This document shows, piece after piece, positions 46,151 to 62,217 of a stretch of 64,000 nt of DNA. The stretch is taken from contig JAZGUH010000090.1 in assembly GCA_037893225.1 (NCBI GenBank), forward strand, positions 124,001 to 188,000. Direction: 5' to 3'. Under the pieces are notes generated by a model. That model was given only the letters and a program-made list of their open reading frames with translations. It did no database searches and was not told the DNA's origin. The translations under genes and the position numbers were made by a program. The DNA is from Hippasteria phrygiana (lineage: Eukaryota; Echinodermata; Asteroidea; Valvatida; Goniasteridae). Each line of letters starts with the position of its first letter. Positions within the stretch are counted from its first letter, which is position 1.

Positions 46151-49100
46151 CATGCAATTATGAATGAGTAAAGCAAGTCCATACCCCAGGGAATTTGACA
46201 GGCATGGAGCAATAAATAAAAGGTAATCTGCACACAGATGGTGGCCGGGAAGAAAATAAACATTGCGAGGTTTGTATTTTCTCCACAAGTGTTAACTCTA
46301 AGAAGCCGCCGATAATTGCAACATGTAGCGCCAGATCTAAGCTATCCATACATGTCAAAATTACTGAATTTGGTTGATATTTCATGCAATTATGAATGAG
46401 TAAAGCAAGTCCATACCCCAGGGAATTTGACAGGCATGGAGCAATACATAAAAGGTAATCTGCACACAGATGGTGGCCGGGAAGAAAATAAACATTGCGA
46501 GGTTTGAATTTTCTCCACACGTGTTAACTCTAAGAAGCCGCCGATAATTGCAACATGTAGCGCCAGATCTAAGCTATCCATACATGTCAAAATTACTGAA
46601 TTTGGTTGATATTTCATGCAATTATGAATGAGTAAAGCAAGTCCATACCCCAGGGAATTTGACAGGCATGGAGCAATACATAAAAGGTAATCTGCACACA
46701 GATGGTGGCCGGGAAGAAAATAAACATTGCGAGGTTTGAATTTTCTCCACACGTGTTAACTCTAAGAAGCCGCCGATAATTGCAACATGTAGCGCCAGAT
46801 CTAAGCTATCCATACATGTCAAAATTACTGAATTTGGTTGATATTTCATGCAATTATGAATGAGTAAAGCAAGTCATACCCCAGGGAATTTGACAGGCAT
46901 GGAGCAATAAATAGAAGGTAATATGCACACAGATGTTGGCCGGAAAGAAAATACACATTGCGAGGTTTGAATTTTCTCCACACGTTTTAACTCTAAGAAG
47001 CCGCCGATAATTGCAACATGTAGCGCCAGATCTAAGCTATCCATACATGTCAAAATTACTGAATTTGGTTGATATTTCATGCAATTATGAATGAGTAAAG
47101 CAAGTCATACCCCAGGGAATTTGACAGGCATGGAGCAATAAATAGAAGGTAATATGCACACAGATGTTGGCCGGAAAGAAAATACACATTGCGAGGTTTG
47201 AATTTTCTCCACACGTTTTAACTCTAAGAAGCCGCCGATAATTGCAACATGTAGCGCCAGATCTAAGCTATCCATACATGTCAAAATTACTGAATTTGGT
47301 TGATATTTCATGCAATTATGAATGAGTAAAGCAAGTCATACCCCAGGGAATTTGACAGGCATGGAGCAATAAATAGAAGGTAATATGCACACAGATGTTG
47401 GCCGGAAAGAAAATACACATTGCGAGGTTTGAATTTTCTCCACACGTTTTAACTCTAAGAAGCCGCCGATAATTGCAACATGTAGCGCCAGATCTAAGCT
47501 ATCCATACATGTCAAAATTACTGAATTTGGTTGATATTTCATGCAATTATGAATGAGTAAAGCAAGTCATACCCCAGGGAATTTGACAGGCATGGAGCAA
47601 TAAATAGAAGGTAATATGCACACAGATGTTGGCCGGAAAGAAAATACACATTGCGAGGTTTGAATTTTCTCCACAAGTTTTAACTCTAAGAAGCCGCCGA
47701 TAATTGCAACATGTAGCGCCAGATCTAAGCTATCCATACATGTCAAAATTACTGAATTTGGTTGATATTTCATGCAATTATGAATGAGTAAAGCAAGTCC
47801 ATACCCCAGGGAATTTGACAGGCATGGAGCAATAAATAGAAGGTAATCTGCACACAGATGGTGGCCGGGAAGAAAATAAACATTGCGAGGTTTGAATTTT
47901 CTCCACAAGTGTTAACTCTAAGAAGCCGCCGATAATTGCAACATGTAGCGCCAGATCTAAGCTATCCATACATGTCAAAATTACTGAATTTGGTTGATAT
48001 TTCATGCAATTATGAATGAGTAAAGCAAGTCATACCCTAGGGAATTTGACAGGCATGGAGCAATAAATAGACGGTAATATGCACACAGATGTTGGCCGGA
48101 AAGAAAATAAACTTTGCGAGGTTTGAATTTTCTCCACAAGTGTTAACTCTAAGAAGCCGCCGATAATTGCAACATGTAGCGCCAGATCTAAGCTATCCAT
48201 ACATGTCAAAATTACTGAATTTGGTTGATATTTCATGCAATTATGAATGAGTAAAGCAAGTCATACCCTAGGGAATTTGACAGGCATGGAGCAATAAATA
48301 GACGGTAATATGCACACAGATGTTGGCCGGAAAGAAAATAAACTTTGCGAGGTTTGAATTTTCTCCACAAGTGTTAACTCTAAGAAGCCGCCGATAATTG
48401 CAACATGTAGCGCCAGATCTAAGCTATCCATACATGTCAAAATTACTGAATTTGGTTTATATTTCATGCAATTATGAATGAGTAAAGCAAGTCCATACCC
48501 CAGGGAATTTGACAGGCATGGAGCAATAAATAAAAGGTAATCTGCACACAGATGGTGGCCGGGAAGAAAATAAACATTGCGAGGTTTGAATTTTCTCCAC
48601 AAGTGTTAACTCTAAGAAGCCGCCGATAATTGCAACATGTAGCGCCAGATCTAAGCTATCCATACATCTCAAAATTACTGAATTTGGTTGATATTTCATG
48701 CAATTATGAATGAGTAAAGCAAGTCCATACCCCAGGGAATTTGACATGCATGGAGCAATAAATAGACGGTAACATGTACACAGATGTTGGCCGGAAAGAA
48801 AATAAACATTGCGAGGTTTGAATTTTCTCCACAAGTTTTAACTCTAGGAAGCCGCCGATGATTGCAACATGTAGCGCCAGATCTAAGCTATCCATACATG
48901 TCAAAATTACTGTATTTGGTTGATATTTCATGCAATTATGAATGAGTAGAGCAAGTCCATACCCCAGGGAATTTGACAGGCATGGAGCAATAAATAGAAG
49001 GTAATATGCACACAGATGTTGGCCGGAAAGAAAATACACATTGCGAGGTTTGAATTTTCTCCACAAGTTTTAACTCTAAGAAGCCGCCGATAATTGCAAC

Positions 49101-49650
49101 ATGTAGCGCCAGATCTAAGCTATCCATACATTTCAAAATTACTGAATTTGGTTGATATTTCATGCAATTTATGAATGAGTAAAGCAAGTCATACCCTAGG
49201 GAATTTGACAGGCATGGAGCAATAAATAGACGGTAATATGCACACAGATGTTGGCCGGAAAGAAAATAAACTTTGCGAGGTTTTAATTTTCTCCACAAGT
49301 GTTAACTCTAAGAAGCCGCCGATAATTGCAACATGTAGCGCCAGATCAAAGCTATCCATACATGTCAAAATTACTGAATTTGGTTTATATTTCATGCAAT
49401 TATGAATGAGTAAAGCAAGTCATACCCCAGGGAATTTGACAGGCATGGAGCAATAAATAGAAGGTAATATGCACACAGATGTTGGCCGGAAAGAAAATAC
49501 ACATTGCGAGGTTTGAATTTTCTCCACACGTTTTAACTCTAAGAAGCCGCCGATAATTGCAACATGTAGCGCCAGATCTAAGCTATCCATACATGTCAAA
49601 ATTACTGAATTTGGTTGATATTTCATGCAATTATGAATGAGTAAAGCAAG

Positions 49651-52600
49651 TCATACCCCAGGGAATTTGACAGGCATGGAGCAATAAATAGAAGGTAATA
49701 TGCACACAGATGTTGGCCGGAAAGAAAATACACATTGCGAGGTTTGAATTTTCTCCACACGTTTTAACTCTAAGAAGCCGCCGATAATTGCAACATGTAG
49801 CGCCAGATCTAAGCTATCCATACATGTCAAAATTACTGAATTTGGTTGATATTTCATGCAATTATGAATGAGTAAAGCAAGTCCATACCCCAGGGAATTT
49901 GACAGGCATGGAGCAATAAATAAAAGGTAATCTGCACACAGATGGTGGCCGGGAAGAAAATAAACATTGCGAGGTTTGTATTTTCTCCACAAGTGTTAAC
50001 TCTAAGAAGCCGCCGATAATTGCAACATGTAGCGCCAGATCTAAGCTATCCATACATGTCAAAATTACTGAATTTGGTTGATATTTCATGCAATTATGAA
50101 TGAGTAAAGCAAGTCCATACCCCAGGGAATTTGACAGGCATGGAGCAATACATAAAAGGTAATCTGCACACAGATGGTGGCCGGGAAGAAAATAAACATT
50201 GCGAGGTTTGAATTTTCTCCACACGTGTTAACTCTAAGAAGCCGCCGATAATTGCAACATGTAGCGCCAGATCTAAGCTATCCATACATGTCAAAATTAC
50301 TGAATTTGGTTGATATTTCATGCAATTATGAATGAGTAAAGCAAGTCCATACCCCAGGGAATTTGACAGGCATGGAGCAATACATAAAAGGTAATCTGCA
50401 CACAGATGGTGGCCGGGAAGAAAATAAACATTGCGAGGTTTGAATTTTCTCCACACGTGTTAACTCTAAGAAGCCGCCGATAATTGCAACATGTAGCGCC
50501 AGATCTAAGCTATCCATACATGTCAAAATTACTGAATTTGGTTGATATTTCATGCAATTATGAATGAGTAAAGCAAGTCATACCCCAGGGAATTTGACAG
50601 GCATGGAGCAATAAATAGAAGGTAATATGCACACAGATGTTGGCCGGAAAGAAAATACACATTGCGAGGTTTGAATTTTCTCCACACGTTTTAACTCTAA
50701 GAAGCCGCCGATAATTGCAACATGTAGCGCCAGATCTAAGCTATCCATACATGTCAAAATTACTGAATTTGGTTGATATTTCATGCAATTATGAATGAGT
50801 AAAGCAAGTCATACCCCAGGGAATTTGACAGGCATGGAGCAATAAATAGAAGGTAATATGCACACAGATGTTGGCCGGAAAGAAAATACACATTGCGAGG
50901 TTTGAATTTTCTCCACACGTTTTAACTCTAAGAAGCCGCCGATAATTGCAACATGTAGCGCCAGATCTAAGCTATCCATACATGTCAAAATTACTGAATT
51001 TGGTTGATATTTCATGCAATTATGAATGAGTAAAGCAAGTCATACCCCAGGGAATTTGACAGGCATGGAGCAATAAATAGAAGGTAATATGCACACAGAT
51101 GTTGGCCGGAAAGAAAATACACATTGCGAGGTTTGAATTTTCTCCACACGTTTTAACTCTAAGAAGCCGCCGATAATTGCAACATGTAGCGCCAGATCTA
51201 AGCTATCCATACATGTCAAAATTACTGAATTTGGTTGATATTTCATGCAATTATGAATGAGTAAAGCAAGTCCATACCCCAGGGAATTTGACAGGCATGG
51301 AGCAATAAATAAAAGGTAATCTGCACACAGATGGTGGCCGGGAAGAAAATAAACATTGCGAGGTTTGTATTTTCTCCACAAGTGTTAACTCTAAGAAGCC
51401 GCCGATAATTGCAACATGTAGCGCCAGATCTAAGCTATCCATACATGTCAAAATTACTGAATTTGGTTGATATTTCATGCAATTATGAATGAGTAAAGCA
51501 AGTCCATACCCCAGGGAATTTGACAGGCATGGAGCAATACATAAAAGGTAATCTGCACACAGATGGTGGCCGGGAAGAAAATAAACATTGCGAGGTTTGA
51601 ATTTTCTCCACACGTGTTAACTCTAAGAAGCCGCCGATAATTGCAACATGTAGCGCCAGATCTAAGCTATCCATACATGTCAAAATTACTGAATTTGGTT
51701 GATATTTCATGCAATTATGAATGAGTAAAGCAAGTCCATACCCCAGGGAATTTGACAGGCATGGAGCAATACATAAAAGGTAATCTGCACACAGATGGTG
51801 GCCGGGAAGAAAATAAACATTGCGAGGTTTGAATTTTCTCCACACGTGTTAACTCTAAGAAGCCGCCGATAATTGCAACATGTAGCGCCAGATCTAAGCT
51901 ATCCATACATGTCAAAATTACTGAATTTGGTTGATATTTCATGCAATTATGAATGAGTAAAGCAAGTCATACCCCAGGGAATTTGACAGGCATGGAGCAA
52001 TAAATAGAAGGTAATATGCACACAGATGTTGGCCGGAAAGAAAATACACATTGCGAGGTTTGAATTTTCTCCACACGTTTTAACTCTAAGAAGCCGCCGA
52101 TAATTGCAACATGTAGCGCCAGATCTAAGCTATCCATACATGTCAAAATTACTGAATTTGGTTGATATTTCATGCAATTATGAATGAGTAAAGCAAGTCA
52201 TACCCCAGGGAATTTGACAGGCATGGAGCAATAAATAGAAGGTAATATGCACACAGATGTTGGCCGGAAAGAAAATACACATTGCGAGGTTTGAATTTTC
52301 TCCACACGTTTTAACTCTAAGAAGCCGCCGATAATTGCAACATGTAGCGCCAGATCTAAGCTATCCATACATGTCAAAATTACTGAATTTGGTTGATATT
52401 TCATGCAATTATGAATGAGTAAAGCAAGTCATACCCCAGGGAATTTGACAGGCATGGAGCAATAAATAGAAGGTAATATGCACACAGATGTTGGCCGGAA
52501 AGAAAATACACATTGCGAGGTTTGAATTTTCTCCACACGTTTTAACTCTAAGAAGCCGCCGATAATTGCAACATGTAGCGCCAGATCTAAGCTATCCATA

Positions 52601-53817
52601 CATGTCAAAATTACTGAATTTGGTTGATATTTCATGCAATTATGAATGAGTAAAGCAAGTCCATACCCCAGGGAATTTGACAGGCATGGAGCAATAAATA
52701 AAAGGTAATCTGCACACAGATGGTGGCCGGGAAGAAAATAAACATTGCGAGGTTTGTATTTTCTCCACAAGTGTTAACTCTAAGAAGCCGCCGATAATTG
52801 CAACATGTAGCGCCAGATCTAAGCTATCCATACATGTCAAAATTACTGAATTTGGTTGATATTTCATGCAATTATGAATGAGTAAAGCAAGTCCATACCC
52901 CAGGGAATTTGACAGGCATGGAGCAATACATAAAAGGTAATCTGCACACAGATGGTGGCCGGGAAGAAAATAAACATTGCGAGGTTTGAATTTTCTCCAC
53001 ACGTGTTAACTCTAAGAAGCCGCCGATAATTGCAACATGTAGCGCCAGATCTAAGCTATCCATACATGTCAAAATTACTGAATTTGGTTGATATTTCATG
53101 CAATTATGAATGAGTAAAGCAAGTCCATACCCCAGGGAATTTGACAGGCATGGAGCAATACATAAAAGGTAATCTGCACACAGATGGTGGCCGGGAAGAA
53201 AATAAACATTGCGAGGTTTGAATTTTCTCCACACGTGTTAACTCTAAGAAGCCGCCGATAATTGCAACATGTAGCGCCAGATCTAAGCTATCCATACATG
53301 TCAAAATTACTGAATTTGGTTGATATTTCATGCAATTATGAATGAGTAAAGCAAGTCATACCCCAGGGAATTTGACAGGCATGGAGCAATAAATAGAAGG
53401 TAATATGCACACAGATGTTGGCCGGAAAGAAAATACACATTGCGAGGTTTGAATTTTCTCCACACGTTTTAACTCTAAGAAGCCGCCGATAATTGCAACA
53501 TGTAGCGCCAGATCTAAGCTATCCATACATGTCAAAATTACTGAATTTGGTTGATATTTCATGCAATTATGAATGAGTAAAGCAAGTCATACCCCAGGGA
53601 ATTTGACAGGCATGGAGCAATAAATAGAAGGTAATATGCACACAGATGTTGGCCGGAAAGAAAATACACATTGCGAGGTTTGAATTTTCTCCACACGTTT
53701 TAACTCTAAGAAGCCGCCGATAATTGCAACATGTAGCGCCAGATCTAAGCTATCCATACATGTCAAAATTACTGAATTTGGTTGATATTTCATGCAATTA
53801 TGAATGAGTAAAGCAAG
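49651..53817. repeat. Higher-order repeat, 1389-bp (6-monomer) period, three tandem copies
   Basis: Copies begin at 49651, 51040 and 52429. Within each, six monomer variants follow in the same order and at the same spacing. A further single copy of the same six-monomer order begins at 45947. This is the clearest local higher-order amplification in the window. Confidence 0.85.
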
Positions 53818-56800
53818 TCATACCCCAGGGAATTTGACAGGCATGGAGCAATAAATAGAAGGTAATATGCACACAGATGTTGGCCGGAAAGAAAATACAC
53901 ATTGCGAGGTTTGAATTTTCTCCACACGTTTTAACTCTAAGAAGCCGCCGATAATTGCAACATGTAGCGCCAGATCTAAGCTATCCATACATGTCAAAAT
54001 TACTGAATTTGGTTGATATTTCATGCAATTATGAATGAGTAAAGCAAGTCATACCCCAGGGAATTTGACAGGCATGGAGCAATAAATAGAAGGTAATATG
54101 CACACAGATGTTGGCCGGAAAGAAAATACACATTGCGAGGTTTGAATTTTCTCCACAAGTTTTAACTCTAAGAAGCCGCCGATAATTGCAACATGTAGCG
54201 CCAGATCTAAGCTATCCATACATGTCAAAATTACTGAATTTGGTTGATATTTCATGCAATTATGAATGAGTAAAGCAAGTCCATACCCCAGGGAATTTGA
54301 CAGGCATGGAGCAATAAATAGAAGGTAATCTGCACACAGATGGTGGCCGGGAAGAAAATAAACATTGCGAGGTTTGAATTTTCTCCACAAGTGTTAACTC
54401 TAAGAAGCCGCCGATAATTGCAACATGTAGCGCCAGATCTAAGCTATCCATACATGTCAAAATTACTGAATTTGGTTGATATTTCATGCAATTATGAATG
54501 AGTAAAGCAAGTCATACCCTAGGGAATTTGACAGGCATGGAGCAATAAATAGACGGTAATATGCACACAGATGTTGGCCGGAAAGAAAATAAACTTTGCG
54601 AGGTTTGAATTTTCTCCACAAGTGTTAACTCTAAGAAGCCGCCGATAATTGCAACATGTAGCGCCAGATCTAAGCTATCCATACATGTCAAAATTACTGA
54701 ATTTGGTTGATATTTCATGCAATTATGAATGAGTAAAGCAAGTCATACCCTAGGGAATTTGACAGGCATGGAGCAATAAATAGACGGTAATATGCACACA
54801 GATGTTGGCCGGAAAGAAAATAAACTTTGCGAGGTTTGAATTTTCTCCACAAGTGTTAACTCTAAGAAGCCGCCGATAATTGCAACATGTAGCGCCAGAT
54901 CTAAGCTATCCATACATGTCAAAATTACTGAATTTGGTTTATATTTCATGCAATTATGAATGAGTAAAGCAAGTCCATACCCCAGGGAATTTGACAGGCA
55001 TGGAGCAATAAATAAAAGGTAATCTGCACACAGATGGTGGCCGGAAAGAAAATACACATTGCGAGGTTTGAATTTTCTCCACAAGTTTTAACTCTAAGAA
55101 GCCGCCGATAATTGCAACATGTAGCGCCAGATCTAAGCTATCCATACATGTCAAAATTACTGAATTTGGTTGATATTTCATGCAATTATGAATGAGTAAA
55201 GCAAGTCCATACCCCAGGGAATTTGACAGGCATGGAGCAATAAATAGAAGGTAATCTGCACACAGATGGTGGCCGGGAAGAAAATAAACATTGCGAGGTT
55301 TGAATTTTCTCCACAAGTGTTAACTCTAAGAAGCCGCCGATAATTGCAACATGTAGCGCCAGATCTAAGCTATCCATACATGTCAAAATTACTGAATTTG
55401 GTTGATATTTCATGCAATTATGAATGAGTAAAGCAAGTCATACCCTAGGGAATTTGACAGGCATGGAGCAATAAATAGACGGTAATATGCACACAGATGT
55501 TGGCCGGAAAGAAAATAAACTTTGCGAGGTTTGAATTTTCTCCACAAGTGTTAACTCTAAGAAGCCGCCGATAATTGCAACATGTAGCGCCAGATCTAAG
55601 CTATCCATACATGTCAAAATTACTGAATTTGGTTTATATTTCATGCAATTATGAATGAGTAAAGCAAGTCCATACCCCAGGGAATTTGACAGGCATGGAG
55701 CAATAAATAAAAGGTAATCTGCACACAGATGGTGGCCGGGAAGAAAATAAACATTGCGAGGTTTGAATTTTCTCCACAAGTGTTAACTCTAAGAAGCCGC
55801 CGATAATTGCAACATGTAGCGCCAGATCTAAGCTATCCATACATCTCAAAATTACTGAATTTGGTTGATATTTCATGCAATTATGAATGAGTAAAGCAAG
55901 TCCATACCCCAGGGAATTTGACATGCATGGAGCAATAAATAGACGGTAACATGTACACAGATGTTGGCCGGAAAGAAAATAAACATTGCGAGGTTTGAAT
56001 TTTCTCCACAAGTTTTAACCCTAGGAAGCCGCCGATGATTGCAACATGTAGCGCCAGATCTAAGCTATCCATACATGTCAAAATTACTGTATTTGGTTGA
56101 TATTTCATGCAATTATGAATGAGTAGAGCAAGTCCATACCCCAGGGAATTTGACAGGCATGGAGCAATAAATAGAAGGTAATATGCACACAGATGGTGGC
56201 CGGGAAGAAAATAAACATTGCGAGGTTTGTATTTTCTCCACAAGTGTTAACTCTAAGAAGCCGCCGATAATTGCAACATGTAGCGCCAGATCTAAGCTAT
56301 CCATACATGTCAAAATTACTGAATTTGGTTGATATTTCATGCAATTATGAATGAGTAAAGCAAGTCCATACCCCAGGGAATTTGACAGGCATGGAGCAAT
56401 AAATAAAAGGTAATCTGCACACAGATGGTGGCCGGGAAGAAAATAAACATTGCGAGGTTTGTATTTTCTCCACAAGTGTTAACTCTAAGAAGCCGCCGAT
56501 AATTGCAACATGTAGCGCCAGATCTAAGCTATCCATACATGTCAAAATTACTGAATTTGGTTGATATTTCATGCAATTATGAATGAGTAAAGCAAGTCCA
56601 TACCCCAGGGAATTTGACAGGCATGGAGCAATACATAAAAGGTAATCTGCACACAGATGGTGGCCGGGAAGAAAATAAACATTGCGAGGTTTGAATTTTC
56701 TCCACACGTGTTAACTCTAAGAAGCCGCCGATAATTGCAACATGTAGCGCCAGATCTAAGCTATCCATACATGTCAAAATTACTGAATTTGGTTGATATT

Positions 56801-59800
56801 TCATGCAATTATGAATGAGTAAAGCAAGTCCATACCCCAGGGAATTTGACAGGCATGGAGCAATACATAAAAGGTAATCTGCACACAGATGGTGGCCGGG
56901 AAGAAAATAAACATTGCGAGGTTTGAATTTTCTCCACACGTGTTAACTCTAAGAAGCCGCCGATAATTGCAACATGTAGCGCCAGATCTAAGCTATCCAT
57001 ACATGTCAAAATTACTGAATTTGGTTGATATTTCATGCAATTATGAATGAGTAAAGCAAGTCATACCCCAGGGAATTTGACAGGCATGGAGCAATAAATA
57101 GAAGGTAATATGCACACAGATGTTGGCCGGAAAGAAAATACACATTGCGAGGTTTGAATTTTCTCCACACGTTTTAACTCTAAGAAGCCGCCGATAATTG
57201 CAACATGTAGCGCCAGATCTAAGCTATCCATACATGTCAAAATTACTGAATTTGGTTGATATTTCATGCAATTATGAATGAGTAAAGCAAGTCATACCCC
57301 AGGGAATTTGACAGGCATGGAGCAATAAATAGAAGGTAATATGCACACAGATGTTGGCCGGAAAGAAAATACACATTGCGAGGTTTGAATTTTCTCCACA
57401 CGTTTTAACTCTAAGAAGCCGCCGATAATTGCAACATGTAGCGCCAGATCTAAGCTATCCATACATGTCAAAATTACTGAATTTGGTTGATATTTCATGC
57501 AATTATGAATGAGTAAAGCAAGTCATACCCCAGGGAATTTGACAGGCATGGAGCAATAAATAGAAGGTAATATGCACACAGATGTTGGCCGGAAAGAAAA
57601 TACACATTGCGAGGTTTGAATTTTCTCCACACGTTTTAACTCTAAGAAGCCGCCGATAATTGCAACATGTAGCGCCAGATCTAAGCTATCCATACATGTC
57701 AAAATTACTGAATTTGGTTGATATTTCATGCAATTATGAATGAGTAAAGCAAGTCATACCCCAGGGAATTTGACAGGCATGGAGCAATAAATAGAAGGTA
57801 ATATGCACACAGATGTTGGCCGGAAAGAAAATACACATTGCGAGGTTTGAATTTTCTCCACAAGTTTTAACTCTAAGAAGCCGCCGATAATTGCAACATG
57901 TAGCGCCAGATCTAAGCTATCCATACATGTCAAAATTACTGAATTTGGTTGATATTTCATGCAATTATGAATGAGTAAAGCAAGTCCATACCCCAGGGAA
58001 TTTGACAGGCATGGAGCAATAAATAGAAGGTAATCTGCACACAGATGGTGGCCGGGAAGAAAATAAACATTGCGAGGTTTGAATTTTCTCCACAAGTGTT
58101 AACTCTAAGAAGCCGCCGATAATTGCAACATGTAGCGCCAGATCTAAGCTATCCATACATGTCAAAATTACTGAATTTGGTTGATATTTCATGCAATTAT
58201 GAATGAGTAAAGCAAGTCATACCCTAGGGAATTTGACAGGCATGGAGCAATAAATAGACGGTAATATGCACACAGATGTTGGCCGGAAAGAAAATAAACT
58301 TTGCGAGGTTTGAATTTTCTCCACAAGTGTTAACTCTAAGAAGCCGCCGATAATTGCAACATGTAGCGCCAGATCTAAGCTATCCATACATGTCAAAATT
58401 ACTGAATTTGGTTGATATTTCATGCAATTATGAATGAGTAAAGCAAGTCATACCCTAGGGAATTTGACAGGCATGGAGCAATAAATAGACGGTAATATGC
58501 ACACAGATGTTGGCCGGAAAGAAAATAAACTTTGCGAGGTTTGAATTTTCTCCACAAGTGTTAACTCTAAGAAGCCGCCGATAATTGCAACATGTAGCGC
58601 CAGATCTAAGCTATCCATACATGTCAAAATTACTGAATTTGGTTTATATTTCATGCAATTATGAATGAGTAAAGCAAGTCCATACCCCAGGGAATTTGAC
58701 AGGCATGGAGCAATAAATAAAAGGTAATCTGCACACAGATGGTGGCCGGGAAGAAAATAAACATTGCGAGGTTTGAATTTTCTCCACAAGTGTTAACTCT
58801 AAGAAGCCGCCGATAATTGCAACATGTAGCGCCAGATCTAAGCTATCCATACATCTCAAAATTACTGAATTTGGTTGATATTTCATGCAATTATGAATGA
58901 GTAAAGCAAGTCCATACCCCAGGGAATTTGACATGCATGGAGCAATAAATAGACGGTAACATGTACACAGATGTTGGCCGGAAAGAAAATAAACATTGCG
59001 AGGTTTGAATTTTCTCCACAAGTTTTAACTCTAGGAAGCCGCCGATGATTGCAACATGTAGCGCCAGATCTAAGCTATCCATACATGTCAAAATTACTGT
59101 ATTTGGTTGATATTTCATGCAATTATGAATGAGTAGAGCAAGTCCATACCCCAGGGAATTTGACAGGCATGGAGCAATAAATAGAAGGTAATATGCACAC
59201 AGATGTTGGCCGGAAAGAAAATACACATTGCGAGGTTTGAATTTTCTCCACAAGTTTTAACTCTAAGAAGCCGCCGATAATTGCAACATGTAGCGCCAGA
59301 TCTAAGCTATCCATACATTTCAAAATTACTGAATTTGGTTGATATTTCATGCAATTTATGAATGAGTAAAGCAAGTCATACCCTAGGGAATTTGACAGGC
59401 ATGGAGCAATAAATAGACGGTAATATGCACACAGATGTTGGCCGGAAAGAAAATAAACTTTGCGAGGTTTTAATTTTCTCCACAAGTGTTAACTCTAAGA
59501 AGCCGCCGATAATTGCAACATGTAGCGCCAGATCTAAGCTATCCATACATGTCAAAATTACTGAATTTGGTTTATATTTCATGCAATTATGAATGAGTAA
59601 AGCAAGTCATACCCTAGGGAATTTGACAGGCATGGAACAATAAATAGAAGGTAATATGCACACAGATGTTGGCCGGAAAGAAAATAAACATTGCGAGGTT
59701 TGAATTTTCTCCACAAGTGTTAACTCTAAGAAGCCGCCGATAATTGCAACATGTAGCGCCAGATCTAAGCTATCCATACATGTCAAAATTACTGAATTTG

Positions 59801-62217
59801 GTTGATATTTCATGCAATTATGAATGAGTAAAGCAAGTCCATACCCCAGTGAATTTGACATGCATGGAGCAATAAATAGACGGTAACATGTACACAGATG
59901 TTGGCCGGAAAGAAAATAATCATTGCGAGGTTTGAATTTTCTCCACAAGTTTTAACTCTAGGAAGCCGCCGATGATTGCAACATGTAGCGCCAGATCTAA
60001 GCTATCCATACATGTCAAAATTACTGTATTTGGTTGATATTTAATGCAATTATGAATGAGTAAAGCAAGTCCATACCCCAGTGAATTTGACATGCATGGA
60101 GCAATAAATAGACGGTAACATGTACACAGATGTTGGCCGGAAAGAAAATAATCATTGCGAGGTTTGAATTTTCTCCACAAGTTTTAACTCTAGGAAGCCG
60201 CCGATGATTGCAACATGTAGCGCCAGATCTAAGCTATCCATACATGTCAAAATTACTGAATTTGGTTTATATTTCATGCAATTATGAATGAGTAAAGCAA
60301 GTCCATACCCCAGGGAATTTGACAGGCATGGAGCAATAAATAAAAGGTAATCTGCACACAGATGGTGGCCGGGAAGAAAATAAACATTGCGAGGTTTGAA
60401 TTTTCTCCACAAGTGTTAACTCTAAGAAGCCGCCGATAATTGCAACATGTAGCGCCAGATCTAAGCTATCCATACATCTCAAAATTACTGAATTTGGTTG
60501 ATATTTCATGCAATTATGAATGAGTAAAGCAAGTCCATACCCCAGGGAATTTGACATGCATGGAGCAATAAATAGACGGTAACATGTACACAGATGTTGG
60601 CCGGAAAGAAAATAAACATTGCGAGGTTTGAATTTTCTCCACAAGTTTTAACTCTAGGAAGCCGCCGATGATTGCAACATGTAGCGCCAGATCTAAGCTA
60701 TCCATACATGTCAAAATTACTGTATTTGGTTGATATTTCATGCAATTATGAATGAGTAGAGCAAGTCCATACCCCAGGGAATTTGACAGGCATGGAGCAA
60801 TAAATAGAAGGTAATATGCACACAGATGTTGGCCGGAAAGAAAATACACATTGCGAGGTTTGAATTTTCTCCACAAGTTTTAACTCTAAGAAGCCGCCGA
60901 TAATTGCAACATGTAGCGCCAGATCTAAGCTATCCATACATTTCAAAATTACTGAATTTGGTTGATATTTCATGCAATTTATGAATGAGTAAAGCAAGTC
61001 ATACCCTAGGGAATTTGACAGGCATGGAGCAATAAATAGACGGTAATATGCACACAGATGTTGGCCGGAAAGAAAATAAACTTTGCGAGGTTTTAATTTT
61101 CTCCACAAGTGTTAACTCTAAGAAGCCGCCGATAATTGCAACATGTAGCGCCAGATCTAAGCTATCCATACATGTCAAAATTACTGAATTTGGTTTATAT
61201 TTCATGCAATTATGAATGAGTAAAGCAAGTCATACCCTAGGGAATTTGACAGGCATGGAACAATAAATAGAAGGTAATATGCACACAGATGTTGGCCGGA
61301 AAGAAAATAAACATTGCGAGGTTTGAATTTTCTCCACAAGTGTTAACTCTAAGAAGCCGCCGATAATTGCAACATGTAGCGCCAGATCTAAGCTATCCAT
61401 ACATGTCAAAATTACTGAATTTGGTTGATATTTCATGCAATTATGAATGAGTAAAGCAAGTCCATACCCCAGTGAATTTGACATGCATGGAGCAATAAAT
61501 AGACGGTAACATGTACACAGATGTTGGCCGGAAAGAAAATAATCATTGCGAGGTTTGAATTTTCTCCACAAGTTTTAACTCTAGGAAGCCGCCGATGATT
61601 GCAACATGTAGCGCCAGATCTAAGCTATCCATACATGTCAAAATTACTGTATTTGGTTGATATTTAATGCAATTATGAATGAGTAGAGCAAGTCCATACC
61701 CCAGGGAATTTGACAGGCATGGAGCAATAAATAGAAGGTAATATGCACATAGATGTTGGCCGGAAAGAAAATAAACATTGCGAGGTTTGAATTTTCTCCA
61801 CAAGTTTTAACTCTAAGAAGCCGCCGATGATTGCAACATGTAGCGCCAGATCTAAGCTATCCATACATGTCAAAATTACTGTATTTGGTTTATATTTCAT
61901 GCAATTATGAATGAGTAAAGCAAGTCATACCCTAGGGAATTTGACAGGCATGGAGCAATAAATAGAAGGTAATATGCACACAGATGTTGGCCGGAAAGAA
62001 AATAAACATTGCGAGGTTTGAATTTTCTCCACAAGTTTTAACTCTAAGAAGCCGCCGATAATTGCAACATGTAGCGCCAGATCTAAGCTATCCATACATG
62101 TCAAAATTACTGAATTTGGTTGATATTTCATGCAATTATGAATGAGTAAAGCAAGTCATACCCTAGGGAATTTGACAGGCATGGATCAATAAATAGAAGG
62201 TAATATGCACACAGATG

